Part shown: positions 40,201 to 55,200 of the stretch, one piece after another
How positions within the stretch are numbered: the first letter of the stretch is position 1
Layout of the letters: each line of letters begins with the position of its first letter
Source of the DNA: Crotophaga sulcirostris
Taxonomy: Eukaryota > Chordata > Aves > Cuculiformes > Crotophagidae
Length of the DNA: 64,000 nt
Assembly: GCA_013397455.1 (NCBI GenBank)
Contig: VYZB01000123.1
Location: 2,024,651 to 2,088,650, forward strand
Reading direction: 5' to 3'
Translations under genes and position numbers: made by a program
Notes under the pieces: model-generated
The model's input: only the letters and a program-made list of their open reading frames with translations
Told to the model about the DNA's origin: nothing
Databases searched by the model: none

Positions 40201-43200
40201 AAACACAGTTTTACTGTCTACTTAAATGTAAAGGATTTCTATTGATTTTTTTTACTGGCACAAAACAACAATACCTTAATGCTCTCATTGATTCTGGTGA
40301 CAAGCCAAGAAAACAGTCGGCTGTACAAATTCTTTGCCAGAGCATCACGGGCGTAATAAGCCTAAACAGAAGAAAGAAGGAAAAAGTTACAAACCCTGGA
40401 CTTAGCCCAACCTTTTCCTGTTACTTAGCAAGGTGTTATGAGCAGAGTGAGAATTACTCAGGCAGCAGTGGCTCTGCCTAAGCAGGTTTAGGACAGAGGT
40501 TTTGGGACACTCTGGCAGCATCGGCCATCAGCCACCCGCTGGCTGGAACCACAGCCACAATCAGGGCGCTCCTTTCCTCTTCATCCAGATAACCTCTAAA
40601 GACTCACAACCTAATCCTAATCCTAAGAAAAAAAGCACTTGAGCAGCTGTGGTCAGGGAAACCACATTCCTGCTGGTCTGTGCTGATGAGACACAGGTGG
40701 CAACCGTGCTGGCTCTACAGCGTTACAGAAAGACAAATCGGTAGCTCAGGGCGTACAACCCAACATGAAATTACACTGGCTCCTCTAAACAAAAACAGTC
40801 TGCCACAATCATTTCAACATGTATTTCATGCAGAACTGCTTCATTTAATTCTCTGCAACATTTTCCTATCCCTCATCTTTTTGAGGTAATTCACACATAA
40901 AACCAAAACACCCAGTATATTTGAACACTTAGAAACAGTTGAATTAAAACTCCACCTCTGCTAGTGATATGCTTTATTCACAACAGCCTACAGTAGTTTT
41001 TATTTGGGCAGTTATGGTTTAGTCATGGAGAAATAAATTGCCATTTAAAGTTATTCTTTCCTTTAAATTCAGGACCTCTTTTTACCTGAGCCACATTTAG
41101 TGTGGTTGAAACTTTCTCTTGCTTGGCTTCAACCGTCCGGAAGCTGAAAGCTCTTTCCAATACAGACTGGTCTATACCTGTCAACTCGCAGATTTCCTTG
41201 AGTTCTAGCATGAAAAAGGACAGTGTAAATATAATTAATCTTTTCATATCTTTGCATTTTATTCCCCAAACAATCATCTTTTAAGTAGTTCACACTTTCC
41301 CAAAACAGGTTTTCTTCAGCAGTGTCCTCCATCCACACTCTTGCCCCGCTACCCTGCAAAGCCAAGTTTTTAAAAATACGCACAGCATGAAGAAACAGAG
41401 TTATTAGACTAGAAAGAATTTTCTATTTGGTTGTTTTTGCGAAGAACCTTCTTTGATTTATCACAGGCTACTTTACCTGTTGAAAAACTTCCAAATGAAC
41501 TTAAAATAAATGAATTTTTTTTAAAAAAATAAATGAACTTTTGAAACGTATCAACCGCAAAAACATGACCAAAGGAATCTGATATTTCAGACAGAAATAG
41601 CCTACTGCAAAAGAACTAAAAGCCTCCACTGCAGAATAACCAAGCAGTCACAGAAATGCACAGCACCATTTAAAATTTCAGAAGAAAGTGTTAATAAGGT
41701 GGGAAAAAGAGAAAATAATAATTTTTGGAATTTCAAACAGAGTGACTGAAACTGCACAGAATTCAAGCCATATTTGCCTGCAGGTGACTTTCTGAAACAA
41801 TCTCATTTAATTCATGTGTGAGGATATTGTATGCCTACAGAAACTACAAAATCAATAATGATTTCAAACAAGTTGGTGTTTCTTCTCCCATCATAATCTC
41901 ATCTTACCGTTTTTATCTTTGATTTTACTCTCATCCAAGCCATTCACACGAGATTCAGGCTTAAATTCAATATTTCCCAATTTCAGAACGGCTGCCACCA
42001 CTTCAAAAACAGACTGTGTTTCATGATCCATAAACCCAACAATCTGCATTGCATTCTGTAAAGGGGATAGATAAAAGAATCTACATTTAAACAGATCCTA
42101 CTTGCAAAATTCACCATTCACCCATAGGAGTATAAATTAGAGATGTTTTATGAACAGTTTTGCTACAAAAAGAATACGACATAATTACTATGATAAGCAA
42201 GTTTTTTAATAAAAAAGATTAAAGAAGATCAGGTAAGCGAGCTGGTACGTCAGTCCAGTCTACTTCTAGGACTCATTCAGTTTATGGGTTTCTAAAATGC
42301 ATCACTTCTTTTTAGCCACTTAGTTTATAACCCAGCCTAATTTTGCACAGTCAAATGGACAGGTACTGCTGTTTTCTTAGTCCACTCTGTTGCTCTAAAA
42401 GCCAGTAATTTTTAGAATGTAAATTTGCATACACTGAGTAACGGGGTCCTGTATTCTTCTTGAGTACAATCAAGCAAAAAAATTAACAGTAAATGATATC
42501 TTGAGAACCATCCCAGCCCTGTTTTTCTTTCAACTTGGTCAGCATTACCTGGTTCATGAAGCTCAGTCACTGCCATCACAAACAACTACACAATATAACC
42601 TTTTCCATGATCTGATCAAGGGATTCAGGCTTTTTTCCCTGCCTTACTTGTTTTTTCTTTTTCTGTCTCTCTTTTTTCCTTTTCTTTTTCTCTTTTCTTT
42701 TGTGTTTTTTGACTTTTTTTTTGCATTCCCACCAGAATAGGTTCTTCCTATTTTCCAGTTACAGTTAAGCTTCCCTGTGCAAACGCACTATACCCTTGCA
42801 AGAAGAGTTGGTGTTTGGGTTGGTGTTGGTGTTGGGTTCTAGGCTGGACTCGATGATCTCAGAGGTCTTTTCCAACCTTGTGATGCTGTGAAGAGCGTGC
42901 AGCAGACTGGAAATGACTCAGAAAAGGTGACCCTCTAAGCCAAGTGTGAACAGTCAGACCAAGGGCATAAGAATTCTGCGTTACTGTTGAGCCCTTCTGC
43001 AGTTTACACTGAACCCCTGCTACTTCTTACCCTAACTGTTCTGAAGTTTGCAGCATCATCCACTCCATTCACTTTGGCAGAATCAAGGCCCAGGTAGTTG
43101 TATCTGCTGAAGTCCCGCTCCAGTTTGAGTTTGCCTAATAAATAAAAATATCCTCAGTAACTAAATTTCTTGTTAGTAGCTCTTTTATCCCAGAACCAGT

Positions 43201-46200
43201 TTTCTTCTTTGTTTACAATCCAGTGCAAAGCCAATTCTGACTCAGATATCTGGTTAATGTCAAACCATATATTTACTTCAGGTATTACTATTGCCACTAA
43301 CACCAATAATTTGAAAGATTAATCAATATCACATTTCCCACAAAAGAAGCTGTGCATGGAACAGAACATTAAATATAAAGAAGACTCATATCTGAAAAGG
43401 GCACGAGGGCAACACTTACAGAGGAGGTCTTCTGAGGCACCAGACAGTATCTGATAGAAAATGTGAAAATTTCTTTCACCTCTTGGCTGCTTAACAACAC
43501 GAGACTTCTCTAGCAGATCTAAACAAACAAAAAAAATCTCACAGGTCAGGGAAAGACTGTTGGAGCAAAACACTTTAATACCAATATATTCCCCCATCGC
43601 TTTCCATTTCATTGCTTCATATCATCATCAGTAAATTAGCAGATGATAAATGGTAGGCACAAACCTTATCACAATGTATTAAATTAGTACCTATTTCTCA
43701 AATCAGTTATTTGAGCAAGCTGTAAGCCCAACGCACTTCAAAATGCTGCAGCCTATGAACTGCTAAAGAAAACTCAGGTCAGGGAGGCAATGTGCTCGAA
43801 AGACCTCAATCGATTTTCAGTTCCATTACAAAATTAAGACTTGGCGAGAATGATTGCATGGGTGAAGTTTTGAAAAGAACTGAACTGTTAAAAGGCTAAG
43901 CACACGAAAGATGGGTAAATGAAAGAGGGAAGCCAAAAAAAGAATTTAAACTGCATAATCACGTAGCACTTTGTGATCCTCAGGTGCATCAGACTATGAA
44001 ATAATTCCCAATGTGACCAACAGAAACTCCACTGTAAGACATTTAAAGTGGAATGGAAAAGCAGCACTTTGAAAAGCATCACTGCACTGACTGAGTAGTT
44101 TGACAAGAAGATTGCTTTGTCCACCACCATTAGTGACAGGCACATTTCTCAGCCTTACCAATAAGAGGAGGAATCCGGGCAAAGAGCAGAAGCAGACTGA
44201 CTTGTAATACATTGCAACACTTCAGACTCTACATCATATTGACCGTAGAGGTGACAACACAAAGGCTGTTCAGCCTGTACTGCTCGGAAAGCTGTGGTCC
44301 CCAGTGCACCATGAGAATGGAAGGGGGTACAATAAGAGAACCTCTGGACAGGTATCACTGTCACTCACTGCTTTTGTACACAGAAAAACCCATTCTTCCT
44401 TCTTTTCTCAGTGGCACACAAGGGCTCCAAACCATTTTTCCACATAGCAAACGTGCAGTTTCCAGTATGCCCTTAAGTTACACCTGTTCAGTTACAAGAA
44501 GACAGAGACACCCAAGCGCGCAGCAAAGGAGGTCCCCGTGCCCCTACTGCAAGACACCCAGCACACCCCACATACACTCAAACAAGTGGTCGACACATAT
44601 TGCCAGCAGCTCACATTTACATTAGGATGGGGCAGAGTTTGACTTTTTCAATTTGCTGTAGTTCTGACCAGCAGCCTAGCGTGCAACCTCCCTACCTCTG
44701 ACTTCACCTAAGGCTGGGGCTGTCCTCCTTGAACTGTGGTTCAATCTCAGAGTCTTCCTAGTTAGCCTAACTATCAGATACCTGATCCTCTCTAGTTTTT
44801 AATTCATAACTGAAAGGGAGAGGCTGCTCCACCATCCAAGTCTTAATAGTTGGGCTGAGAAAGGCAAGGTGAGCGCCAGGCAGTTCAGTCACACTGGCTG
44901 AGAAGGTTCCCCAGCAAAGTGCTGGAATGGATCACAGCCAGATTTAATCTCGAAGAAATAAACAACTTCAGCTGCTGTGGTGGCTACACACACTTCAGGG
45001 AGCAGCTGTATTTTCAAAGGATATTGAAGCAATGCAGTTTGCAAAGTGGTTTGGCTTACTTGGGTTTAAAAATGTTCTATATATAAATTCACTCGAATAC
45101 CACCATAAAAGCTCAGCTACATAACCTGGCAAAATACTGTATGTAAGCCTTTTTCTAACTACATGAATGCCTTCGGCAGATTTAGCACACAGTTTTTTGA
45201 AAATGTATCAATTTAGTTATGTTAGAAGGATAACTGTCTTGGATTTTTCACCACAGATTATCTTGTTCATGTATTTTTAGAAGCAACAAGGTTAACTAGT
45301 TAACAGCCAGCTTTCCAAGGTCCCAATATTCCATATTCTTTCAGCCTTTGTAATTGAGAACAAAAAGCCCCACAGAGCAGTTACTGACAGAAAATCGGGT
45401 ATTTACCTTAACAAAGCAGCTGCTACCAATCCTTTTTAAAGCTGTACTCATTCTCTGTTTTTTTTTCCTTTTCTTTCTGTTCACACGCAGACTGAGATCA
45501 GACTGGTAGAAAACATCCAGACCATCTGCCCTACTCTTAAGAAAACTTCTTCTCTTTCTCTGCCCTCATTAGCATTTTAATAAATCAACCAAACGTATTT
45601 TCCTTAAAGCAACTACTGCACAACCAGTGACTTCTGTCACAAGATGACAAACTCTGAGGACCAAACACTCAAAGGAGAAACACCATCCACTCCGTAAGTC
45701 TGTTTGCAGTGGCACGTGTGGACAGATGGTGTTTATGTATGTGAAAACCCACACATGCAAAAGCCCCAAACTCCCTCTGTATTGCATCTTGTTATACAGT
45801 CCATATAAATTATGTATAGGAAGTACACAGAATTAACTAGAGAGAACATACAGAACTACATAGGGTATATTCACACATTAGCAGTTCTTTTTGCATCATC
45901 TAACGATGCCTCTGCTTGAACCAAAACATTTAACATGTTGCATGTATCAAAGCAACTGTCAAAATTAAATTGCTTTGGAAAGGTCCCCCCTGGAAACACT
46001 TCTTCAATCATACTGATCGAATACCTGATGATTCAGATGACTCAAAATCTACAGATTACTTGTTATTCCTCAATAACACTGGTTTAAATGCAAAAGATCT
46101 GTGTAAGCATCCTGCTAAACCACTCAACTGAACTCAACATGAAAGAAAAAAAAATGCAGAATACTTCTGCAGACTCTAATGTACAGGTTTACATGATTTC

Positions 46201-49200
46201 TTTTTGGTTACTTGACCCACTTACTTGATCAATGCAGAAAAATATAGGATATTTGTATTTTTCTAAATACAAATTCTTTCAAGAAAGGAATAAGTAAACA
46301 CTAAAAAAAAAATTAGGGTGCCTTGGTACATTCTGAATAATCCAGTAAAAGTTTATTTTAGTCATAGTCTTTTCACCAGGCCATGACCAAGAACCTTTTA
46401 AACTATTCAACCAAAGTTACAGAACATTTTCTAGTCATAGAAGTGTACCTCTACACTGATGTTATGTTAAATCATGTTTTCTATTTTCATACCTTCATTC
46501 TTCAGATGTTATCAAAAAATAGTCACTGATGAAAAAGAAAATACAGTAGTGGCTTCTCAGGATTGTTTTCCCATTACTTCCATGAAGATTATGATAATGT
46601 TCTCTTAAATGAAATTACACGTAATTGTATTAAACAAAAACTACTATCCAGGCAGTATGTGCAGTGAAAAAACGATTGTAAAATTTTAAGAGTGTTAAAT
46701 CCTGACTACTCAAGGGATAAACGATATTATAAAATGAGCTACTCAAAATGATTAGTGTTGTTTGTTGGGGTTTTGTTTTTAAGCATTTCCTAATTTAGGC
46801 AAGGCAACTGCCTGAACAGCGGCAACTGTGCTAACTGGAACACCAAGGGAGACGTGGGAACAAGTTAAGATTAAAAGAATCAACAAGAATGAGTAGCTCT
46901 TTCCATAATGTCTAATTGTAAAATTTGTGTAATATCTCCCTGAGCAAAGGAGCTCACTGACAGCAATCTCATAACTAAAAATCAACAGCCTGAGTTGTTC
47001 ATTTTTCACTAACTGGATAATTACTTTTGTCTTTTAAAATGAACACACAAACTGTAAAGAAGAAAAACTTGTAAAGTTATCGCTATCACTTTTGTAAAGT
47101 GAAATTTGCTGCTTTAGATAAGCATAGGTTTCCTCTGTGTTGCTGTTGGAAAAGCTGGTAAACAGGGCTGACTCTTCATCACCTGTTATTTAGGCTTTAA
47201 GTACACTGTGCTGGTTAAAAATGGCTTTTCAAAAGCAGGCCCTACATATACTGTACTTCACCTACACCACTGCTTTCTCCTAGTTAATCATTAAATCACT
47301 GAAGAGCTTACCCAGATTAGGAAAGATCACCTAAAGGTAAAAACTAGGTATCTTTCAGCAGAAAATCCCAGGTGAAACCTGAAAATTTAAGGCTTACTTA
47401 TATTCTGGGAAAGATGTTGTAAAATCTCAATTTTTGAAAAGGTCCTAAACAACTGCAGCTGTGAATCACTGAAGACTGTACCATGAAAAACTATTTCAAG
47501 GATAGAATTTAGTGTACACAAACCCAGTCACAAAATCAACGAACCAAGCGTGCACACAAACACCACCTGCAGAACAGAAGAGATGCAGCATCTCTGGGCT
47601 GAGAGTCAGATTGCGGAGCTGCACGTGCTATTGCAATGAGCACCTCGTACTTTGAAAACAAACACACCCACTTTTACATCAAATACTACCCTGTAATCAC
47701 AGAAGAACAGCAGTTCCTTTTTTATCCTTCTCCTGCTCCCATCCCCACTACACCATGGTTGTTATATTAAATGGAAAACTAAGAATTGATGGTTTCTGTA
47801 ATTTATTTCCACAGTTTCTTTTTTATCTTTTTTCCTGCTCCCATCCCCACTACACCAAGGTTGTTATAATAAATGGAAAACTAAGAAGAGTATTGATGGT
47901 TTCTGTAATTTATTTCCACAATATTACACCCAGGTAAAAGTAAGTTAATTACCCAACAGCCTCTCCTCTCAAGTGCTCTGGAAAAAACCCTCTGAGTGCA
48001 AAAGCACTGACAAGAGTGTTCACTGCAACAGCAGCAACCAAAAGCCCCCCACAGGAGGACAGAAAGAGCAGATACACCTGGTACTCGGTTCAATGTAAAT
48101 GCAATTTACCAGGTTGTAAATGCATTTTAGAGCAGCAGCACACCTGGGACTGGTGTTTGTTACAAAATAGTGATGGGATATCTACAGCTACAGGTGAGCA
48201 ATACAGCAAGCACTTAGTGTTCAGGAGAACACACAAGAGTAGCTGGGGCTTCCCAACCCATGCACAGGTGAGCCCAGGAACGGATGAGCTGGCTGTTGGC
48301 CAGCACCAGGCCTGCACGCCTCGCCTTACGAGAATTCCAGCATCATGGAAGGAAACAAGGTGGGACCTTTAGAGAACACTAACAAAAAGGCAGGAGGGCT
48401 CTGCTGACTCCGGCTTGGTACACACCTCAGCCTTCTTCTCCCCACCTCAGTTGCTGTCGATGTAGGGTCAAACAAGTACAACACGTACTACCTAAAATCC
48501 TTTTTATTTTGTAACCTTAAGTGAAAAAAAAATCCTGAAGTCATATGCTTAAAGACTGCATAAATTATATTCATCTCAAATCCTTCACACTCAGTTTCTT
48601 TTTTATGACTGTACATCATGATTTCGTGATACATCAAATGCCTCACAAATCAGTGCACTCAAAAGCTCTGAGCACCCACGTGATGTATATGTATGTATAA
48701 GGAGTCTACACAGATTTTATGCTGTTCAAACAGAAATTTATCTTCTGTTTGGGCTTGTACCAGTTCTGACTCAACAGATGTTACAAACTTCTTTCATTAC
48801 AATCTCTTCCATTTTATTATTCCCATTCTAATTTTACTCAAAGGGTTTACCCTTCCATTTAGGGCACGTTAAACATTTCAGACCTATCAGCTCCTGCTAA
48901 GGCCAATGGACATCTCCATTCAAAATGGACAGGACAGACACCAGTATGCATTGTCATGGTAATTTTCCATTCCAAGAAAGGTTCATTTGTAGGTTAGCTC
49001 TTGTCATTAAGAAGTAAGAGGTCACACCAGGAGAAAGGCCTAAGGGAAGGTCACAATAGCATCATCCCCACATGAAGGGGCCAGGCAGGCTGACCAGCCT
49101 TTCTCAGCATCTCAGAGTAGGGCAGACCAGACCATTCCAAACCACATCTTTTAGCCTAATGGGTCTCTGTTTATCTTTACCAGTCTGATAAAATTAGTAG

Positions 49201-52200
49201 CTTATTTTCATTACTCTTCTTGTCATCAAAATAAACTCGATCTTCACTTTGTCTGCTACCACTCACAGCATAAAATACAGCTGTGATCCAAAAAGCCCCC
49301 TAAATTCATCAGTGTTTGGAAATCAAGCTCCTCAGATACAACTACTAATGATTAATCAAAATATTATTATACCATCTCCACATCATGTTAACACCAAACC
49401 AACAGAAAGCAAAGAATATTTATGAACAAACTAACCATACTTTTCCTTTTAAGGACAGGAAACTTGAGCACTACTTGATGAATTAAGACGACAAATCCTA
49501 AATTTGACTAAAACCAGAGTAAATTATAAGTAGGGTAAAAGAATTTAAGCCCTTGATATCTCCAGAATGGTGGCACCTCACAACAGAAATATTTCTTATC
49601 CAAATAAATACAATGCTGCAGAAGTGTGGAAAAACATAAGTCAGGAACTGCACAGAATTCAGCCCAGGTTTTTAAAGACAGATTGGTGAACTATCCATTT
49701 TTGTGAACGTTAAATCAAAGACGAGATATATTAACGTGCAGCTACAGGAGCTCAGTATTCAACTGTAAAATATCCCGTCAGTAGGGGGATAAAGTAAAAA
49801 AAAAAAAAAAGTAACACCTTTTCCACAACAGGGCTTAGACACAAGGTCTTTATTTTTAAATCTATATTCATCCTCTTGCTACTAGATACCTATTTAAAGT
49901 GAGAAGACAGGAAGAATGCCTAAGATAGGCATCTTTTAGGAAGATCTAAAAATATGTCTGTCCTTGATTACATGTCATTACATCATCATAATTACATGTA
50001 AGACTATAATTACAACAGGGAAAGATTTATAAGGTAGATAAACTATAGAGTAACTATTTCAGTCACCTTTGATATGACACAATATTTTAATTAGGTGATT
50101 CAGCATGGTACTTTCAAAGACAAAGTGTTGAATGTTCACTCTGAAAGAAAAGTTCATTTTTATGTATCTGTTTTCAATGTGAAACTGAAACAAACAACAC
50201 AGCTAGACTGCTAGAACCTCTTTGTCCACATCTAATTATCGATGAATGCACTGACTATACTTGGTCTCCAATTCCACTGACTGCCAAATGTCAAAGTTAA
50301 TAGATAGCTGTAAACACTTCAAAGCAGTCACTGTTTAGTTTCAAGATCTACGCTGTCACAAACATCATGCTCTTGCAGGCACAGCTCCAAAAGGTGACCT
50401 GGTCAAGAAAAATTCTTGACCTGCAAAAAAAACCCAAAACCTATATTTATGCGTGAAATTCTTCACGATGTTTTAAAATGTTTATATTGTGTTTGGAGAG
50501 TTCAGTTCACCTTGGACAATTCTCATTATTTCACAATCAGTAAAATGGCAATGGGGTCAAAAGTCAGGCTTTAGAAACAGCAATGAATTTGGCTGAGTGG
50601 GAAGAGAGGTCAAGGCTAGGTCAGTGACACCTAGTATAGTCACTCACCACCCTCCTCCTTCCCTTTTTAAAAATAAGAAAACCAAACAAATATAGCTTTA
50701 TATAGCATAGAACAGCAATTTATTTTAAAAGCTGCATTTAAACTCTTGAAAGAAAAGCAAGCTGGAGCATCCTGGGCTGGCATTCTTTTTTTCCCCAACA
50801 AATGGCTGGTTAAAATTTCTGAATTGCTGCAGATTTCATAGCATCGTCCTCACATCAAGTAGCAAAATCTGAGGCCACCTTTCCCTCCCTAAACTTAACA
50901 GCTGTTCATCCTCCCTCGTGGTAAACCTTTTCCCATGCTGTGAGGCATGTGAAAACTGGTACAGAACACTGATTTAAATAAGTGTACCCACCTCATGGCG
51001 ATCTCCAGCACACTTTGTGTCACACTGCTTTGTAATTCTTAGGAGTATTTCAGAAATGAAAATAGATGACCTATCAAATCAAGTGACACAACTGATCCCA
51101 TGGACTCAAGTACAAAAAGAGCCTCAGACACCCTTATCCATCTGCTACTAGGTTCAAAGACAATATATGAACTCATGCGCGTTACTGGGTACCTTGAAAA
51201 CAATGCAGTACATCCATCATCCATGCCTACGTCTTCAAATCTGTTTTCACTTACTCTAAGGTATGTTATTTAGCACCAGAATAAAAACAATAAAATTAAA
51301 AAGCAGAATTCATCACATAATGGAGAGAGATTTGATTAGACATTCTTTCAATAACTCAATCACCTTTCTTTTTGAACAAAAGATTTTAAGCTGTTAATAC
51401 ACCGATACCAAAAGTAATACTCACAGTTGCTTATAACTCCTCCAAGTGGGTCACCCTTGAAATCAAACTCAATATCCATGTATTTTCCCTGTGAAAGCAA
51501 CATATTGTAGGACTATAAGTTCTGATTAAGAAAGGCATTTTTTAACATATAATTTGGTCATTTTTACAGGATAAAAGAGCCATCTGGTAACCTCCTGTAC
51601 ACTCCTTCAAGTTTTGAAAAACAGAAAATGATTCAAAGCTCCTAAGACAATTGCATTATCACAGCCAGAGATTTTCATAAAAACAGCTTTAATCAGGTTA
51701 GTAATGCATCCCAGTAATTTGCTCAGTTTCTAAGGTTATATGAAAAAAAAGCATACTATATAAAATTTCACCAGAACAACAAAACCACCCAACAATACTT
51801 GTGGTCGTGTAGGTATTACCATGCTTATTAACAGAAGAATGCAGGAAGCAATTCTCTTCCATGCAGACTTATTTTTGCAGTGTAAAACCATCTGAAAGCA
51901 TGAACCAAGGCAGTTGAATAATAGTTGCTCAGTCTGGCTTTAAGGACTGGCTGGCAACGATTACCGTTAGCAATCATGGGGTGTCTGGCCCCAAGCGTGT
52001 GCCTGCCTTGTAAAAGTGATGGATTTTTCCCCACTGAAGTCTTTCTCTCGTAACTCAGGAGACCAAAGGCAACAATTAACAAACTGCCACTGTAAAAGTG
52101 ATCTCATTTGTAGCTGTAGTGGCGCAGCGCGTTTTCCTTGACTTCCATTTGACTTTTCCACATCACAGAAGATCGCTCTGGTCTTAATTTTAATTTAGAT

Positions 52201-55200
52201 GACAAGTGCTTAATGTAGTAACAGCTATGTTTAACAGTGACAAAATGGACAGACCTGTACTGTGTAGAAAAGGCAAAATCAGTGCAACCCACGTTGGCAA
52301 GGGAGCTTAGAAAGATAAAAACTGCTGGTAGTAATTCAAATAAATTCCATAAATCCATGCTTACTTAACAGAGGACAAAACCAACCTATTGAAAAAAAGA
52401 AGCCTTTTGTTTACACTTCCTTATTTTTTTTTTCTTTTCTTTCTCTTTGGATTTTAATTACAGGACATAAAAATAAGCACTTGATGCTGACTCCCTCAAA
52501 GATATTTTCTTATTTACTGAGTATTTTGTCAAGATTGGCTTGACTTTTATTTAAACTCTTTTCTCCTCCTTGTTGGCAGCTCAGGCAGGCTGGACAGAAC
52601 AGTACTTGTACTTTCTTGTTTGAAGTTAATTCTGAGATGATTCAAATTTCTGAGATATAGAATTAAATCAGATAAATACATTTAAATTTCCCAAGGACTA
52701 GGCCAGCTGGATGTTTCCAGAAGTATTTTTAGCTTTGTGTTTATCAGCAAGGACTTGAAAGGCGAAACAGTAGTTGGTTGCACTTTGTCCTGGAAAGATT
52801 TCTGTTTGCAAATGGCACCTCTTCTCCACGTCACTGTCGTCTCCTCCTGCTTTCCACAGGAGGTCATCTCTGACAGATGCATTTTTTCTACCCTTTGTAT
52901 CAAAAAAAAAAAAAAANNNNNNNNNNNNNNNNNNNNNNNNNNNNNNNNNNNNNNNNNNNNNNNNNNNNNNNNNNNNNNNNNNNNNNNNNNNNNNNNNNNN
53001 NNNNNNNNNNNNNNNNNNNNNNNNNNNNNNNNNNNNNNNNNNNNNNNNNNNNNNNNNNNNNNNNNNNNNNNNNNNNNNNNNNNNNNNNNNNNNNNNNNNN
53101 NNNNNNNNNNNNNNNNNNNNNNNNNNNNNNNNNNNNNNNNNNNNNNNNNNNNNNNNNNNNNNNNNNNNNNNNNNNNNNNNNNNNNNNNNNNNNNNNNNNN
53201 NNNNNNNNNNNNNNNNNNNNNNNNNNNNNNNNNNNNNNNNNNNNNNNNNNNNNNNNNNNNNCACGTGTTGGCCCTGATGCTGGGATAAAGATCCCAACAC
53301 GCGTTGGCCCTGATGCTGGGATAAAGATCCCAACACGCGTTGGTCCTGATGCTGGGATAAAGATCCCAACACGTGTTGGTCCTGATGCTGGGATAAAGAT
53401 CCCAACACGCGTTGGTCCTGATGCTGGGATAAAGATCCCAACACGTGTTGGTCCTGATGCTGGGATTAAGATCCCGACACGTGTTGGCCCTGATGCTGGG
53501 GTAAAGATCTCAACACGTGTTGGCCTTGATGTTGGGATAAAGATCCCAACACGTGTTGGCCCTGATGTTGGGATAAAGATCCCAACACGTGTTGGCCCTG
53601 ATGTTGGGATAAAGACCCCAACATGTGTTGGCCCTGATGTTGGGATACAGATCCTTTGCTCTGTTTGGGAGCACTGGTAATGACAGCCACAAAATGGGCA
53701 TTCATAGCCATGTGGAGCAAGATCATTAACCCTCAAGAATCAAATGGAAGAGGAGAGAAGTCCCTCATGTGCAACAAAAAGCTGTTTTCCAGTGTCACAA
53801 TATCCTGTGCTTTTATCTATTTGCTTTTACTCACAACGCACCATTTTCCCAGTGTTTTAATTTGTCCCGTGTTGTCTATTTTACACATCTCACAATATCA
53901 CTCTTCTGAACACAATGGAGCAAATTACAAAGCTGCACTCAGTCTTCTGATTTTAGCAGGAGAAACTGGAAGGAGTAATCACACTTGTGAATCCCCTACT
54001 CTAACATCAAAATTTTGGGGGGGCTGGGGGTGGGTAATTGTCAATTCCTATAATTTCACATTCAGTTTTATGCTAAAAAAGCATGAATTCAATCAGTTGA
54101 TTATAAAGAATACAAGAAATTAAAATGAAGTAGAAGAAATTAAAAATTCTTGTAAAGAATACAAGAAATACAAAACTATAAAGAATACAAGAAAAAAGTA
54201 ACACTACAAATGTTTATATTAAAATTAAAGTTGTAAACAGAGTTTGAAACATCATAGAAAGAAAATGAGAACGTGAAGCAGCAATTTTAACAAAGAATAT
54301 ATATATAAGGATGGAAAATGAGATCTACACAGGAAGATCAACTTACCAAGCAGAGCAGTTGCTAGGCACATGGTCAATGACTTTAAAGCCAGCAGTGCCA
54401 GAAAACTAAAAGAATCCAGCTGTGCTGTTAACTGTGTTTTCATCCAGTCACAGACTGCCCCAGACTATTTTTTTTTCTTTTTTTTTTGTTTTAGCTTCTA
54501 CTTTGATTCTCAGTAGAACTCCATGCCCTCATCAGAAACCGACAGGATTTCTGACAAGGTGAAACATCTTTTTAAAAGAGAGCTGACTGGTAACAAACTG
54601 GGGAAGAAGAAGATGCTCAAATGTACAAAAGAGAATAGTGATTGCTGCGGAGGGTGTTTGCCCTTTCCATGCCCATCAGACAACTACAAGAAAGTTCTTT
54701 CTCCAAATTATTCAGTCCCTCCTTACAGATGCCTTGATGCTGAAACAAGGTAAAACAGAAATAGCCAAAACCATAACACGCCTCCCTAAGAGGAACTGAA
54801 ATTCTGCCTTGAAGCAAATACTTACAAATCTGGAGGAGTTGTCATTCCGCACAGTTTTGGCATTTCCAAAAGCTAGGAAAAGAGAAAAACAGATCTGACA
54901 ACCAAATCTATCATTAAAAAAATATTTAAGTGATGAAATATCTATGATCGTTTATACATTTTAAAAAAATGACAGACTTCTGAGAAACAATACCCTGTTC
55001 ATTGTATGGGGATAGAGGGAGTGTGACAGACATGATCACAAATGAGAAAACATCGAAAACATCTATGGAAGTCCAAACAAGTTTTGTCTCAACATTTCCT
55101 TTGTTTAAAAAAAAGTGAAAGAAAAGCAGGAGAAATGGTTCCAAGACAAAACCACACCTGGATTGAGCAGACAACCTTGGGGTTTGAATCATCAAATTTA

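Larger units (their letters stand above)
51489..54825 (-). other. MYO1B: MYO1B intron (3337 bp) with minisatellite and gap
   Basis: Holds the 345-bp N gap, the 36-bp minisatellite (53262-53655), a small AAGAATACAAGAAA repeat near 54104-54195, and T-rich runs at 52425 and 54471. Confidence 0.85.

Noticed and set aside
44212..44625. 137-codon open frame on the plus strand in a MYO1B intron
   Set aside because: No homology recognised and composition typical of random sequence; antisense to the host gene.
53262..53655. CRISPR-like regular repeats
   Set aside because: Repeats are directly adjacent with no unique spacers, in a vertebrate intron. This is a minisatellite.
53262..53736. Open frames giving a 12-residue repeat protein ([16 protein letters not shown] on plus, [16 protein letters not shown] on minus)
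   Set aside because: The 36-bp unit length keeps several frames open at once on both strands, and the frames run through a stretch of N. No start context, splice context or homology.
52698..53736. Long open frames of about 180-280 codons spanning 52917-53261
   Set aside because: Most of their length is unknown bases, so the apparent openness is an artefact of the gap.
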